From: Actinomadura sp. KC06
GTDB taxonomy: Bacteria > Actinomycetota > Actinomycetes > Streptosporangiales > Streptosporangiaceae
Length of the DNA stretch: 64,000 bases
NCBI RefSeq assembly: GCF_004348735.1
Contig: NZ_SMKT01000007.1
Coordinates: 39,080-103,079, forward strand
Reading direction: 5' to 3'
Shown: one piece after another, positions 32,771 to 40,927 of the stretch
How positions within the stretch are numbered: position 1 is the first letter of the stretch
How the letters are laid out: every line of letters starts with the position of its first letter
Program-made: the position numbers and the translations under genes
The notes under the pieces: generated by a model
Database searches by the model: none
Told to the model about the DNA's origin: nothing
What the model saw: only the letters and a program-made list of their open reading frames with translations

Positions 32771-33048
32771 CGATGCAGCTCGTCGTCGAACCGATCCTCG
32801 GATGGCTGCTGCTCTACGGGGTGGCCTGCGGGCTCGTCGGTGCCGCCTTCACGTGGGTGGTGAAGCCACGGCTACACCGGCGTGGGGCCCACCGACACGG
32901 AGCTTCGCCGCTCCACAAGACGCTTCCGGCTGACGGTGACAGGGCCAGTTCGCCCCGCGCGCCTCGCCGTCGGTCGGAGGACCACACCCCCCTTCGCCGG
33001 CAGGGGGCTCATCACAAACCACCAGCAGGAGGAGGGTGGTCTATGTAG
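32767..33048 (+). CDS. Small membrane protein
   Basis: A 93-aa protein from ATG 32767, overlapping the preceding frame's stop as ATGA. One hydrophobic segment (VEPILGWLLLYGVACGLVGAAFTWVV) is followed by a basic, His- and Pro-rich tail (KPRLHRRGAHRHGA). A single-pass membrane protein with a cytoplasmic or wall-facing tail is likely. Family unknown. Confidence 0.45.
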   Translation: MTMQLVVEPILGWLLLYGVACGLVGAAFTWVVKPRLHRRGAHRHGASPLHKTLPADGDRASSPRAPRRRSEDHTPLRRQGAHHKPPAGGGWSM

Positions 33049-33133
33049 CCCTTACTCAGGGCGCGTCAAGGCTTGAACCCGAAGTGCAGTGAGCGACTGA
33101 ATCCCGCGCGCCCTGGAGCGGTTGGACGACCAG

Positions 33134-33168
33134 GGCCGCCCCTGTCCTCGCTAATTGCAGGGGTGGCC
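33134..33168 (+). terminator. Hairpin upstream of the small peptide gene
   Basis: GGCCGCCCCTG (33134-33144) pairs with CAGGGGTGGCC (33158-33168), one G-U pair, 13-nt loop. No T-tract follows. It ends 66 bp before the peptide gene at 33235. Terminator or attenuator are both possible. Confidence 0.35.
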
Positions 33169-33234
33169 TCTCCCCCAGAGATCAACACTTGCAGCGGCCC
33201 GAAACCTACGGGCCAGAGGCTCTATGGAGGAAAA

Positions 33235-33408
33235 GTGATCACCATCGCCGAATCCGACAAGCCGACCGTGGCCGAGCTGGACGACCTTGCGAGCGTCGCG
33301 CTGACCCGCGCCGCGGGCGACGACAACGAGCGGCAGGCCATCACCCGGCGGAACCTGGACGAGTTCCGGGCAATGAACAACGTCTCCATGATGGGCGGCT
33401 GGACCTGA
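33235..33408 (+). CDS. 57-aa peptide, candidate RiPP precursor
   Basis: The frame starts at GTG 33235 with GGAGG 4 nt upstream and encodes MITIAESDKPTVAELDDLAS, then ALTRAAGDDNERQAITRR and NLDEFRAMNNVSMMGGWT. An acidic, helical leader-like half is followed by a short distinct tail (RAMNNVSMMGGWT). It lies 31 bp upstream of an HExxH peptide-modifying-type enzyme on the same strand. Size, position and two-part composition suit a ribosomally made modified peptide, but no known precursor family is recognised, and the cleavage site and modified residue are unknown. Confidence 0.5.
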   Translation: MITIAESDKPTVAELDDLASVALTRAAGDDNERQAITRRNLDEFRAMNNVSMMGGWT

Positions 33409-33439
33409 TTCCAGCGGCGTCTGAACAGGAGGGCACCCC

Positions 33440-34282
33440 ATGCACTTTCTGAACGTCCCGCACTCCGTTGAGTCGGTGGGGCGGCTGGTCCGGGCATCGT
33501 GGGGTGCCCCTCCCAGCCTGCCCAGCCTCCACGCGACCTACCGCGGAGTCCTCGCGCAAGACCGGCCCTTCGCGCCTCCTCGGGCTGGTGTCTCGATCAG
33601 CTACGAAGACGGCTCGTGGGGCACGTACCTTCAGGAGAACCGGGTCTTCGAGAGCATCTTCGTCGGGCGTCAGAGCACGACGAAGGACGCCCGACGCCTC
33701 TGGAAGGAGCAGACCGAGCAGGCCATGACGTACACGCGCGGGACCTACCCCGCGCTTGGCTACCTGGTCGACCTGCTCATCACGGACGTCGTTCTACTCA
33801 CCTCGGAAGCCACGGGCGGTGGCTCTGCTTCACACCTGCCCGGCCTGGTCGCTATCAGCCCCGGCCCCAAGTGGACGACGATGGACTTCGCGGAAACGCT
33901 CGTCCACGAGATGACCCACCTCAATCTGTTCGTACTGGATGCGGTCTACGGGCTGTACGAACTGCCTACGGCTGACCTCGCCGAGCAGGAACACCGCGTC
34001 GTCAGTGCGGTCAAGGTGGGCGAACTTCGGCCGTTGGATAAGGCGTTCCACTCCGCCGTGGTCGCCGTCCCGCTGATGTTCATGCAACATCACCGCGGGG
34101 AGACAGCGCTCGTGGACGCCTTCGCGGAGTCCCTCGTGGACTGCTGCACGGGCTTGGAAGCCAAGCGCGACCTGTTCACGCCGTACGGTCGGCTCCTGCT
34201 GGACGAGCTGGCGGAGTTCGCGCGGACGCTGGACTACAGCTTGGTGGAGATGGCGTTCACTCGCACGGATCTCGCCGCTTAG
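33440..34282 (+). CDS. HExxH-motif protein, aKG-dependent peptide hydroxylase-like
   Basis: A 280-aa protein with LVHEMTHLNLFVLDA near residues 155-169, preceded by GLVAISPGPKWTTMDFAET, and followed by LRPLDKAFHSAVVAVPLMFM, whose His could be a third metal ligand. These are features of the HExxH family annotated as putative peptide-modification proteins, some called aKG-HExxH peptide beta-hydroxylases. It is not a classical protease by context. ATG 33440 has CAGGAGGG upstream. Its stop overlaps that of the convergent pentapeptide gene. Peptide substrate would be the 57-aa product upstream. Confidence 0.65.
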   Translation: MHFLNVPHSVESVGRLVRASWGAPPSLPSLHATYRGVLAQDRPFAPPRAGVSISYEDGSWGTYLQENRVFESIFVGRQSTTKDARRLWKEQTEQAMTYTRGTYPALGYLVDLLITDVVLLTSEATGGGSASHLPGLVAISPGPKWTTMDFAETLVHEMTHLNLFVLDAVYGLYELPTADLAEQEHRVVSAVKVGELRPLDKAFHSAVVAVPLMFMQHHRGETALVDAFAESLVDCCTGLEAKRDLFTPYGRLLLDELAEFARTLDYSLVEMAFTRTDLAA

Positions 34283-34983
34283 TCCTCAATGGTGATGCCC
34301 ATCGCTGACGCCAGGGCGAACAACAGACCTTGCGCGTCGGCGGTGGGCACTATTGCGCCCTGGAAGCTCTGGATGCCGTTGACCCCGTAGAGGTCGCAGT
34401 CGGAGAGTCGAGTGCCTTTCATGTTGGCGTTGCTGAACTGTGCACCGGTCAGTTTGCAACGCTCGAACCGGACGCCGCCAAGTTCCGCGCCCTGGAAGTT
34501 CGCATCTGTGAGATTGCAGTCGCGGAATACAACGCTCTTGAGGCGGCCGAAGCGGAACGATGACAAGTCGGCGCGGCAATTGGTGAACAGGACATCACGG
34601 AGACCGCACTCGGTCATCGATGTCCCGGTCAGGCGGCTGCCATCGACCACGGCGTTGAAGATCCGCGAATCGATGAGCTTCAGGTTCGCCAGGTCGCACG
34701 ACGTGAACTCGACATCGGCGAAGCCCGCCCGGCGCATCATCGTCCCGGAAAAGCGGGTCTCCTGAAACCGGCAGCGCTCGAACTCCACGTCTTCAACATC
34801 TTGCGCGGATAGATCTAGGTTCCCGTACAGCGCGGACAGGTAAACGCCGTCGTCAGCTAGATCGGCATCCGAAGCGCCGGCCTCTGCCAGCGAATTGGGA
34901 AGTTTGGGGGCCACTGGTTCTTTAAGGCGCCTGGGACGTGCCCGAACATTGCTAGTTGCCACGCGTCCGACCCTACTCTTCAT
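34279..34983 (-). CDS. Pentapeptide-repeat protein
   Basis: A 234-aa protein with many A(D/N)LXX-type repeats from about residue 55 to 205 (FERCRFQETRFSGTMMRRAG, FRDCNLTDANFQGAELGG, FERCKLTGAQFSNANMKG). Such right-handed beta-helices include the DNA-mimic proteins Qnr, MfpA and McbG that shield gyrase. ATG 34983 is used; a GTG near 34966 would also keep the repeats. It converges on the HExxH gene with a 3-bp stop overlap. Immunity to a product of that gene pair is a hypothesis, not shown. Confidence 0.8.
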   Translation of the reverse strand: MKSRVGRVATSNVRARPRRLKEPVAPKLPNSLAEAGASDADLADDGVYLSALYGNLDLSAQDVEDVEFERCRFQETRFSGTMMRRAGFADVEFTSCDLANLKLIDSRIFNAVVDGSRLTGTSMTECGLRDVLFTNCRADLSSFRFGRLKSVVFRDCNLTDANFQGAELGGVRFERCKLTGAQFSNANMKGTRLSDCDLYGVNGIQSFQGAIVPTADAQGLLFALASAMGITIED

Positions 34984-35106
34984 GGACCCAAGGTGCCGGT
35001 GACTCGCTGGAATCGAGGTGTGCAATGGCGGCTGGAAGAAAGAGGCGCACATTGGGGCGCTCACGGCGAGTGGCAGCGATCCCTCCGGCGGACACGGCTC
35101 CGCGGT

Positions 35107-35454
35107 TCACCGGTCCCGTGTCCGCTCGTCGAGTTCGTCAAGCCGGGCGCTCTGTCGTCGTAGGTGTTCCTTGATCTCCTGAAGCTGGCTCCAGAGAAGC
35201 GTGAACTCCTCGCTCGGGCCTTCAGCCTCGTCGTCCTCGCGCTCGTCGGACGCCTCGCCTTCCGGCCGCCTCGTCACGATGCTCGGCGTGCCCTGCCTGC
35301 TCATGACGAGGTCCTCCTCGCGGAGAACGGCGAGCGCACGTTCTACCGTGGCCCCGGCCGCGCCGAACCGCTCCCCCAGCTTCGCGATCGACGGCAGGGC
35401 CTCCCCAACCGGGTACCGCCCTGCGGCGATGTCCTTGCGCAGCGGTCGGATGCT
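35107..35454 (-). pseudogene. 5'-truncated GntR-family regulator
   Basis: The minus-strand frame reads RPLRKDIAAGRYPVGEALPS, IAKLGERFGAAGATVERALAVLREEDLV and MSRQGTPSIV, a GntR winged helix missing its first 10-15 residues, then a charged tail (LLWSQLQEIKEHLRRQSARLDELDERTRDR). No start codon exists at the break near 35455, where an integrase fragment begins on the other strand. An ATG at 35304 would omit most of the DNA-binding domain. A deletion or recombination fused the two remnants. Confidence 0.65.
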
Positions 35455-35459
35455 TCTCG

Positions 35460-35765
35460 GGCCGCCCCAAATCCAAGACGGACAACTGGAAGCACGTGGT
35501 CAAGGCGCTCGGCGTGCCGAACCTGCTTTTCCACGATCTCCGGCCCACGGGGAACCAGCTCGCGGCGGACATGGGCGTCTCGACCAAGAACCTGATGGCG
35601 CGCATGGGGCACGACAATGAGCGGGCCGCGCTGCGGTATCAGCGCAAGTCGGCCAAGGGCGACCGCGCGATCGCCGATGGCCTCGATGCGCTCGTCCAGG
35701 CGGAACGCGGTGAGGATGACGACGAGGACGGCGGCGCGGCAGGGGCGCGGATGCCCATGGCCTAA
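35460..35765 (+). pseudogene. Tyrosine recombinase (integrase), C-terminal remnant
   Basis: About 100 residues survive: GRPKSKTDNWKHVVKALGVPN, then the HxxR box in FHDLRPTGNQLAADMG, KNLMARMGHDNERAALRYQ carrying the GH and catalytic Tyr. The N-terminal arm-binding and core-binding domains and the first catalytic Arg are gone. It ends 81 bp from the right attachment repeat and points toward the tRNA, the usual integrase position. An ATG/GTG at about 35493 would start inside the domain. Confidence 0.8.
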
Positions 35766-35800
35766 TGGCACGGTGGTCTGTGGCAGCTGGTAACAAGATC

Positions 35801-35839
35801 AAGGCCCGGGTCGGGATCAACATCCCTGACCTGGGCCTT
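35801..35839 (-). terminator. Hairpin just inside the right attachment repeat
   Basis: AAGGCCCGGGTC and GACCTGGGCCTT arms (35801-35839) form a long imperfect stem. The last ten bases of the right arm also occur in the left terminator (27145-27154). It sits where the tRNA-Gly transcript on the minus strand would end, so the element seems to bring its own replacement terminator. Confidence 0.5.
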
Positions 35840-35846
35840 TGGCGTG

Positions 35847-35889
35847 GGAGCGGGTGACGGGAATCGAACCCGCGCTGTCAGCTTGGGAA
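35847..35889. repeat. Right attachment repeat within tRNA-Gly
   Basis: Identical to 27162-27204 over 43 bp. It covers the tRNA 3' half from the anticodon loop to the discriminator and two further bases. It preserves a functional tRNA gene after insertion. Confidence 0.9.
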
Positions 35890-35919
35890 GCTGAAGTTCT
35901 ACCATTGAACTACACCCGC
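35849..35919 (-). tRNA. tRNA-Gly (anticodon CCC)
   Basis: The 71-nt minus-strand gene folds fully: acceptor GCGGGTG with CACCCGC, D-stem GTTC/GAAC, anticodon stem TCAGC/GCTGA with loop TTCCCAA (anticodon CCC), T-stem around GGTTCGATTCC, and a short variable loop. CCA is not directly encoded. tRNA-Gly next to dcd is a conserved actinobacterial arrangement. Its 3' half is the attachment site of the element to its left. Confidence 0.95.
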
Positions 35920-35999
35920 GTGCGGGCGCTGGTGGGCGCCATGCTGTGGATACTGTACCGGAAGTCGGGTGGGGCGTGGTCTTGGGATAGCGTTTCGGG

Positions 36000-36575
36000 G
36001 TGCTGCTCAGCGATCGTGACATCAGGGCCGAGCTCGAGTCCGGGCGGGTGAAGATCGACCCGTATGAGCCGGGGATGGTTCAGCCGTCCAGCGTGGACGT
36101 CAGGCTGGATCGGTACTTCCGGGTGTTCGAGAACCACAAGTATCCGCACATCGATCCGGCCATCGAGCAGCCGGATCTGACACGGATGGTGGTCGTGGAC
36201 GCCGACGAGGCGTTCGTGCTGCATCCCGGGGAGTTCGTGCTGGCCTCGACGTACGAGGTGTTCGGGCTGCCGGACGATCTCGCCGCGAGGCTGGAGGGGA
36301 AGTCGAGTCTGGGCAGGCTGGGGCTGCTGACGCACTCGACGGCGGGGTGGATCGATCCGGGGTTCTCGGGGCATGTGACGCTGGAGCTGTCGAACGTGGC
36401 GACGCTGCCGATCAAGCTGTGGCCGGGGATGAAGATCGGGCAGATGTGCCTGTTCAGGACGAGTTCGCCGGCGGAGTACCCGTACGGGTCGGCGCGGTAC
36501 GGGTCGCGGTACCAGGATCAGCGGGGGCCGACGCCGTCGCGGTCGTATCTGAACTTCCACCGGACGAAGGTGTAG
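36000..36575 (+). CDS. dcd: dCTP deaminase
   Basis: A 191-aa enzyme that deaminates dCTP to dUTP (or directly to dUMP in bifunctional actinobacterial forms). MLLSDRDI at the start, [22 protein letters not shown] with the nucleotide-binding [17 protein letters not shown] and GQMCLFR are the family motifs in order. The start is GTG 36000, only 80 bp from the tRNA-Gly. Length is normal, and it is chromosomal housekeeping just outside the element. Confidence 0.96.
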   Translation: MLLSDRDIRAELESGRVKIDPYEPGMVQPSSVDVRLDRYFRVFENHKYPHIDPAIEQPDLTRMVVVDADEAFVLHPGEFVLASTYEVFGLPDDLAARLEGKSSLGRLGLLTHSTAGWIDPGFSGHVTLELSNVATLPIKLWPGMKIGQMCLFRTSSPAEYPYGSARYGSRYQDQRGPTPSRSYLNFHRTKV

Positions 36576-36747
36576 TTCGATCGTGACCTGAACGTGACAG
36601 AAAGCACCCAAAGATGAAACATGTTCTCTGAACGGGTAGTTTCGGGCGACGCATGGCATTGGCGTCTGGTTGACAGCCTCTTTGCCTGAGGCCGGCCGGA
36701 CGAGCGACCCGTTTCCGCGCAGTGACGTGGGAACCCGAAAGGAGATC

Positions 36748-37995
36748 GTGTCAGTACTCCGCGCGGAAAGCGTCACCAAGCTCTTCGGCCGTAAGGCGGC
36801 CGAGGCACAGCGGAAACTCAAGGCGGGCGCCGATCTGGGGGCGGTCCGGGAGCTCGGGGTCACACCGGCGGTGGTGGACGCCACGTTCGAGGTCCGGCAG
36901 GGCGAGATCTTCGTGGTCATGGGCCTGTCGGGGTCCGGGAAGTCGACCCTCATCCGGACGTTGAACGGGCTGCTGGGAGTCACGTCCGGAAGCGTCGAGA
37001 TCGACGGTGAGGACATCGCGAAGCTGTCTCCGAAGGCGCTGCGGGCGCTTCGGCAGAACAAGGTCAGCATGGTCTTCCAGCACTTCGCGCTGTTCCCGCA
37101 TCGGACGGTTCTCGCGAACGCGGCATACGGGCTCGAGGTGCGCGGCGTCCCTAAGGAAATGCGGGAGAAGACGGCGCGCGAGTTCCTCGGACTGGTCGGC
37201 CTGGAAGGCTGGGAGAACATGCTTCCCGGCCAGTTGTCGGGCGGTATGAAGCAGCGGGTCGGGCTCGCGCGGGCGCTCGCGAGCGGCACCGACATCATTC
37301 TGATGGACGAGGCTTTCAGCGCCCTGGATCCGCTGATCCGGCGGGAAGTTCAGGATCTGCTGCTGGATCTGCAGGGGCGCTTCGGCAAGACGATCGTCTT
37401 CATCACCCATGATCTGAACGAGGCCATGCGCATCGGCGACCGCATCGCGGTGATGCGGGAGGGCCGGATCGTCCAGATCGGGACGGCGGAGGAGATCCTG
37501 ACCGATCCGGCGAACGACTACGTCGCCCAGTTCGTCGCGGATGTCGACCGTACGAGAGTGCTGACGGCGTCCTCGGTGATGGAGAAGCCGCTGGTCACGG
37601 TGCTGGCGACGACGGGGCCGCGGACGGCGCTGCGGACGATGCGGGAGCACCAGACATCGGCCGCGTTCGTGATCGGGCGCGACCGGAAGCTGGTCGGGCG
37701 GGTGCGCGCCACGGTGATCGCGGACGCGGTCCAGGAGAACGTGCAGAGCCTGGACGGGCTGATCGACCCGGAGGACCCGGCGCCCGTCGCGCCGGACACG
37801 CCGGTCGCCGACCTGTTCGTCCGGTGCGCGGAGAGCGATCTGCCGGTGCCGGTCGCGGACGAGGAGGGGACGCTCCTCGGCGTGATCCCGCGGGTGACGC
37901 TGCTGGCGGCGCTCGGCGCGATCAACTCGACGGTGGTCGACGAGGAGCCGCAGCTGGCGCTGACGAAGGAGGGCAGTGGCGTTGACGGTGAGTAA
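36748..37995 (+). CDS. proV: Glycine betaine/proline ABC transporter ATPase, ProV/OpuAA-like
   Basis: A 415-aa ATPase. It has Walker A GLSGSGKST, Q-loop MVFQHFALFP, signature LSGGMKQR, Walker B ILMDEAFSALDP, and a C-terminal pair of CBS-like domains (MEKPLVTVLATTGPRTALRTMREHQTSAAFVIG, then LIDPEDPAPVAP...GVIPRVTLL) that in OpuA sense ionic strength. GTG 36748 follows AAAGGAG closely; a TTG at 36670 would add 26 residues. Its stop lies inside the permease start (20-bp overlap). Role: import of compatible solutes at high osmolarity. Confidence 0.93.
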   Translation: MSVLRAESVTKLFGRKAAEAQRKLKAGADLGAVRELGVTPAVVDATFEVRQGEIFVVMGLSGSGKSTLIRTLNGLLGVTSGSVEIDGEDIAKLSPKALRALRQNKVSMVFQHFALFPHRTVLANAAYGLEVRGVPKEMREKTAREFLGLVGLEGWENMLPGQLSGGMKQRVGLARALASGTDIILMDEAFSALDPLIRREVQDLLLDLQGRFGKTIVFITHDLNEAMRIGDRIAVMREGRIVQIGTAEEILTDPANDYVAQFVADVDRTRVLTASSVMEKPLVTVLATTGPRTALRTMREHQTSAAFVIGRDRKLVGRVRATVIADAVQENVQSLDGLIDPEDPAPVAPDTPVADLFVRCAESDLPVPVADEEGTLLGVIPRVTLLAALGAINSTVVDEEPQLALTKEGSGVDGE

Positions 37996-38983
37996 CGCGG
38001 TGAAGCTGCCCCGGGTGCCGGTCGGCGAATGGTTCGACAGCCTGGTGACCTGGTGCACCGACAACCTCTCGTGGCTGTTCGACGGGATCGGGTCGGCGAT
38101 CGAGTCGTCCGTCGACGGGCTGACGGACGTGCTGAACCTGCTGCCGCCGCTGGGGCTGACGCTGGTCCTGGCCGTGCTGGCGCTGGTGATCAGCGGCTGG
38201 AAGCTCGGCGTGTTCACGATCCTGGGCTTCCTGCTGATCGACAGCATGGAGCTGTGGGAGCCGGCGATGGACTCGCTGGCCCTGGTGATCGTGTCGGCGG
38301 TGGTGTCGACGGTGCTGTCGGTCCCGATCGGGATCGCGGCGGCGCGCAGCGACGTGGTGAGCCGGATCGTCCGGCCGGTCCTCGACTTCATGCAGACGAT
38401 GCCGGCGTTCGTCTACCTGATCCCGGCGATCTTCTTCTTCAGCATCGGCGCGGTGCCCGGCGTGGTCGCGACGGTGATCTTCGCGATGCCGCCGGGGGTG
38501 CGGCTGACGGAGCTCGGCATCCGCGGCGTCGACCCGGAGATGGTCGAGGCGGGCGAGGCGTTCGGCACGCCGCCGAACCGGATCCTGACCCGGATCCAGA
38601 TCCCGCTGGCGATGCCGTCCATCATGGCCGGGATCAACCAGCTGATCATGCTGTCGCTGTCGATGGTCGTCATCGCGGGCATGGTCGGCGCGGGCGGGCT
38701 CGGCGGCGAGGTGCTGGAGGGCATCAACCGGGTGGACGTCGCGAAGGGCTTCGAGGGCGGTATCGCGGTGGTCGTCCTGGCCATCTACCTGGACCGTCTC
38801 ACCGGCGCCTTGAGCGAGGGCCCGAGCGTGCTGCGGGCGCTGTTCTCGCGCGGCAAGGCCGCCACCGGCCGCGGTCAGGTCGCCGGGGGCGGCACGGCCG
38901 GACGCGGCGCGCCGGTGATGGCCGGAACCGCCGGTCAGATCGACACGGCGGGATCGGCGGCCGATTCCTCAGCCGGTTCCTAG
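37976..38983 (+). CDS. proW: Glycine betaine/proline ABC transporter permease, ProW-like
   Basis: A 335-aa permease with at least six membrane segments and the EAA loop (TELGIRGVDPEMVEAGEAFGTPPNRILTRIQIPLAMPSI). The N-terminal region (WFDSLVTWCTDNLSWLFDGIG) and the periplasmic-facing helices fit ProW/OpuAB. A Gly/Ala-rich tail of about 45 residues follows the last helix. GTG 37976 overlaps the ATPase gene by 20 bp. It works with the ATPase before and the binding protein after it. Confidence 0.93.
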   Translation: MALTVSNAVKLPRVPVGEWFDSLVTWCTDNLSWLFDGIGSAIESSVDGLTDVLNLLPPLGLTLVLAVLALVISGWKLGVFTILGFLLIDSMELWEPAMDSLALVIVSAVVSTVLSVPIGIAAARSDVVSRIVRPVLDFMQTMPAFVYLIPAIFFFSIGAVPGVVATVIFAMPPGVRLTELGIRGVDPEMVEAGEAFGTPPNRILTRIQIPLAMPSIMAGINQLIMLSLSMVVIAGMVGAGGLGGEVLEGINRVDVAKGFEGGIAVVVLAIYLDRLTGALSEGPSVLRALFSRGKAATGRGQVAGGGTAGRGAPVMAGTAGQIDTAGSAADSSAGS

Positions 38984-39125
38984 CTCCCAGGCGGCCACCG
39001 CCCCCGGTGCCCCCCGGCCGCGCGCCTCCTGATGCGGGCGGCGTCCGTCCGGCGGGACGTGTGCAGGACGGCCGAGGAGCCCGCTCCCCCTGATCTCCCA
39101 CTCGGCAAGCAACGAAAGGACGGGA

Positions 39126-40013
39126 ATGCGCTTCAAACTCAAGGGCCTGACGGTCGCGGCGATGACGCTGACACTGGGGTTGAGCGCCGCCGCGTGCGGC
39201 GACGACTCCGGCTCCGGCGGCGAGAACGACAAGAACATCACCATCGGCATGGTCTCCGGCTGGGCCGAAGGCGAGGCGGCCACCGCGCTCTGGAAGAAGC
39301 TCCTGACCGACAAGGGCTACACCGTCGAGGTCAAGAACCTCGACACGGGGCCGCTCTACGCGGGCATGTCCAAGGGGGACGTCGACCTGTTCGTCGACAG
39401 CTGGCTGCCCGGCACCCACGAGGACTACTGGAACCAGTACGGCGACAAGCTGGAGAAGATCAGCGCCTGGTACGACTCGGCGCCGCTGACGATCGCCGTG
39501 CCGAACTACTCGCCGCTGCAGTCGCTGGACGACCTCAAGGGCAAGGGCGGCCAGTACGGCGGCAAGATCGTCGGCATCGAGAAGAGCTCCGGTCTGTACC
39601 GGGTGTCGCAGGAGGAGATGCTCCCCGCGTACGGGCTGAAGGACGAGTACAAGGTCACGACGTCCTCGACGGCGGCCATGCTCACCGAGCTGAAGAAGGC
39701 CATCGACGCGAAGAAGGACATCGTCGTCACGCTGTGGCGGCCCCACTGGGCGTACACGAAGTTCCCCATCCGCGACCTGAAGGACCCGAAGGGCGCCATG
39801 GGGAAGCCGGACGGGATCTACACGGTCGCCCGCAAGGACTTCAGCAAGGACCAGCCCGACGTCACCGCCTGGCTGAAGAAGTTCCGGATGGACGACAAGC
39901 AGCTCGGCTCCCTCGAAGACCTGATGGAGAACAAGTACAAGGGCAAGCCCGATCAGGCCGTGAACGAATGGCTGCAGAGCAACCCCGCGTTCGCGAAGTC
40001 CATGACGGGCTGA
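39126..40013 (+). CDS. proX: Glycine betaine/proline-binding lipoprotein, ProX/OpuAC-like
   Basis: A 295-aa binding protein. The signal peptide ends in a lipobox (SAAAC, Cys24), so it is membrane-tethered. Family features are NITIGMVSGWAEGEAATALWKKLLTDKGY, GDVDLFVDSWLPGTHEDYW and the Trp/Tyr-rich aromatic box region (WRPHWAYTKFPIRDLKDPKG). ATG 39126 follows GAAAGGACGG. It lies 142 bp after the permease and is followed by a strong terminator. Confidence 0.93.
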   Translation: MRFKLKGLTVAAMTLTLGLSAAACGDDSGSGGENDKNITIGMVSGWAEGEAATALWKKLLTDKGYTVEVKNLDTGPLYAGMSKGDVDLFVDSWLPGTHEDYWNQYGDKLEKISAWYDSAPLTIAVPNYSPLQSLDDLKGKGGQYGGKIVGIEKSSGLYRVSQEEMLPAYGLKDEYKVTTSSTAAMLTELKKAIDAKKDIVVTLWRPHWAYTKFPIRDLKDPKGAMGKPDGIYTVARKDFSKDQPDVTAWLKKFRMDDKQLGSLEDLMENKYKGKPDQAVNEWLQSNPAFAKSMTG

Positions 40014-40026
40014 CGAAGGTCGTTCA

Positions 40027-40064
40027 GGCAGAGGGCCGTCCGGACTCCCGGTCGGCCCTCTGCC
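40027..40064 (+). terminator. Intrinsic terminator of the betaine transporter operon
   Basis: GGCAGAGGGCCG (40027-40038) and CGGCCCTCTGCC (40053-40064) form a perfect 12-bp stem with a 14-nt loop, followed by TTT. A partial copy of the right arm (CGCCCTCTGCCTTTGCG) follows. It also ends the convergent ZIP gene side. Confidence 0.8.
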
Positions 40065-40099
40065 TTTGCGTCCGCCCTCTGCCTTTGCGGGTGCGCGGG

Positions 40100-40864
40100 T
40101 CAGTGGGCGAGGCCGACGGTGAACAGGACGGCCGCCAGGCCGAGTCCGGTGGCGCACAGTGTCAGCACGCGCGGGTGGACGCTGTGCGCCTCCGGCAGGA
40201 TCTCGGCGGCGGACAGGTAGAGCAGGACGCCCGCGAAGAACCCCAGGTACGGGGCGAGGACGGCGTCCGGCAGGGACACGAGCGTCCCCACGGCCGCCCC
40301 CACGATCGGCGCGATCGCGTCGGCCAGCAGCAGCGCCACGGCGGGACGGCGGTCGCCGCGGTTCAGCGACGCGGCGGTGAAGGTGTTGAAGCCGTCCGCG
40401 AAGTCGTGCGTGATGACCGCCAGCGCGACGAAGATCCCCACGTCCGTCCCGGACTGGAAGCCGAGGCCGATGCTGAGGCCGTCCACCAGGCTGTGCGCGA
40501 CCAGCGCGGACGCGGCGAGCAGCCCCGCCGACCCTCCAGAGCCGGCCTTCCCGACATGCGCATGGGCGTGAGCGTGGACGTGGGGCGCGTACTCCTCCTC
40601 GTGCGCCCGGTGGATGGCCACCGCCTGCTCCACGACGTGCAGGAGCAGGAACCCGGCCGCGAACCCGATCATGGGCGTGGGGACGCCGAGTGGGCTGTGC
40701 CGCGTCATCTCCAGCGACTCGGGGACGAGATCGAAGGCGACGACGCCGAGCATCAGCCCGCCCGCGAGCCCGAGGACGAGATGCCGGTGGTCGCGCACCC
40801 GCATCGCCGCGAGTCCCCCGGCGAGCGTCATCAGGAACGCGAGGAGCGACACGAGCACGGCCAT
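40100..40864 (-). CDS. ZIP-family metal transporter
   Basis: A 254-aa membrane protein with about eight helices. The cytoplasmic His-rich loop (HEEEYAPHVHAHAHAHV) and the metal-path helices with AHSLVDGLSIGLGF and ITHDFADGFNTF are ZIP signatures. It should import zinc or another divalent metal. ATG 40864; no obvious metal-responsive operator was seen. It converges on the betaine transport operon. Confidence 0.88.
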   Translation of the reverse strand: MAVLVSLLAFLMTLAGGLAAMRVRDHRHLVLGLAGGLMLGVVAFDLVPESLEMTRHSPLGVPTPMIGFAAGFLLLHVVEQAVAIHRAHEEEYAPHVHAHAHAHVGKAGSGGSAGLLAASALVAHSLVDGLSIGLGFQSGTDVGIFVALAVITHDFADGFNTFTAASLNRGDRRPAVALLLADAIAPIVGAAVGTLVSLPDAVLAPYLGFFAGVLLYLSAAEILPEAHSVHPRVLTLCATGLGLAAVLFTVGLAH

Positions 40865-40927
40865 TCCTGGGTCTTACCAGGCCCGCCCGCACCGCAATCC
40901 CCGTCCCGGCTCGGGGACGGCCCCGGA

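Larger units (their letters stand above)
27162..35889. mobile_element. Degenerate integrated element in tRNA-Gly(CCC)
   Basis: A 43-bp direct repeat of the tRNA-Gly 3' half bounds 8.7 kb. The intact tRNA stays on the right (35849-35919) and the displaced 3' fragment on the left. A tyrosine-recombinase C-terminus lies just inside the right repeat, pointing at the tRNA, the usual position. Most of the integrase is lost, so autonomous excision is unlikely. Cargo is uneven in composition, with 27.8-30.2 kb clearly AT-richer than the chromosome. No replication or transfer (FtsK/Tra) gene was found. Confidence 0.85.

Noticed and set aside
35025..35174. 49-residue plus-strand ORF with GAGG upstream of its ATG
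   Set aside because: Very Arg-rich, no recognised family, and overlaps the GntR remnant antisense. The ribosome site may be chance.
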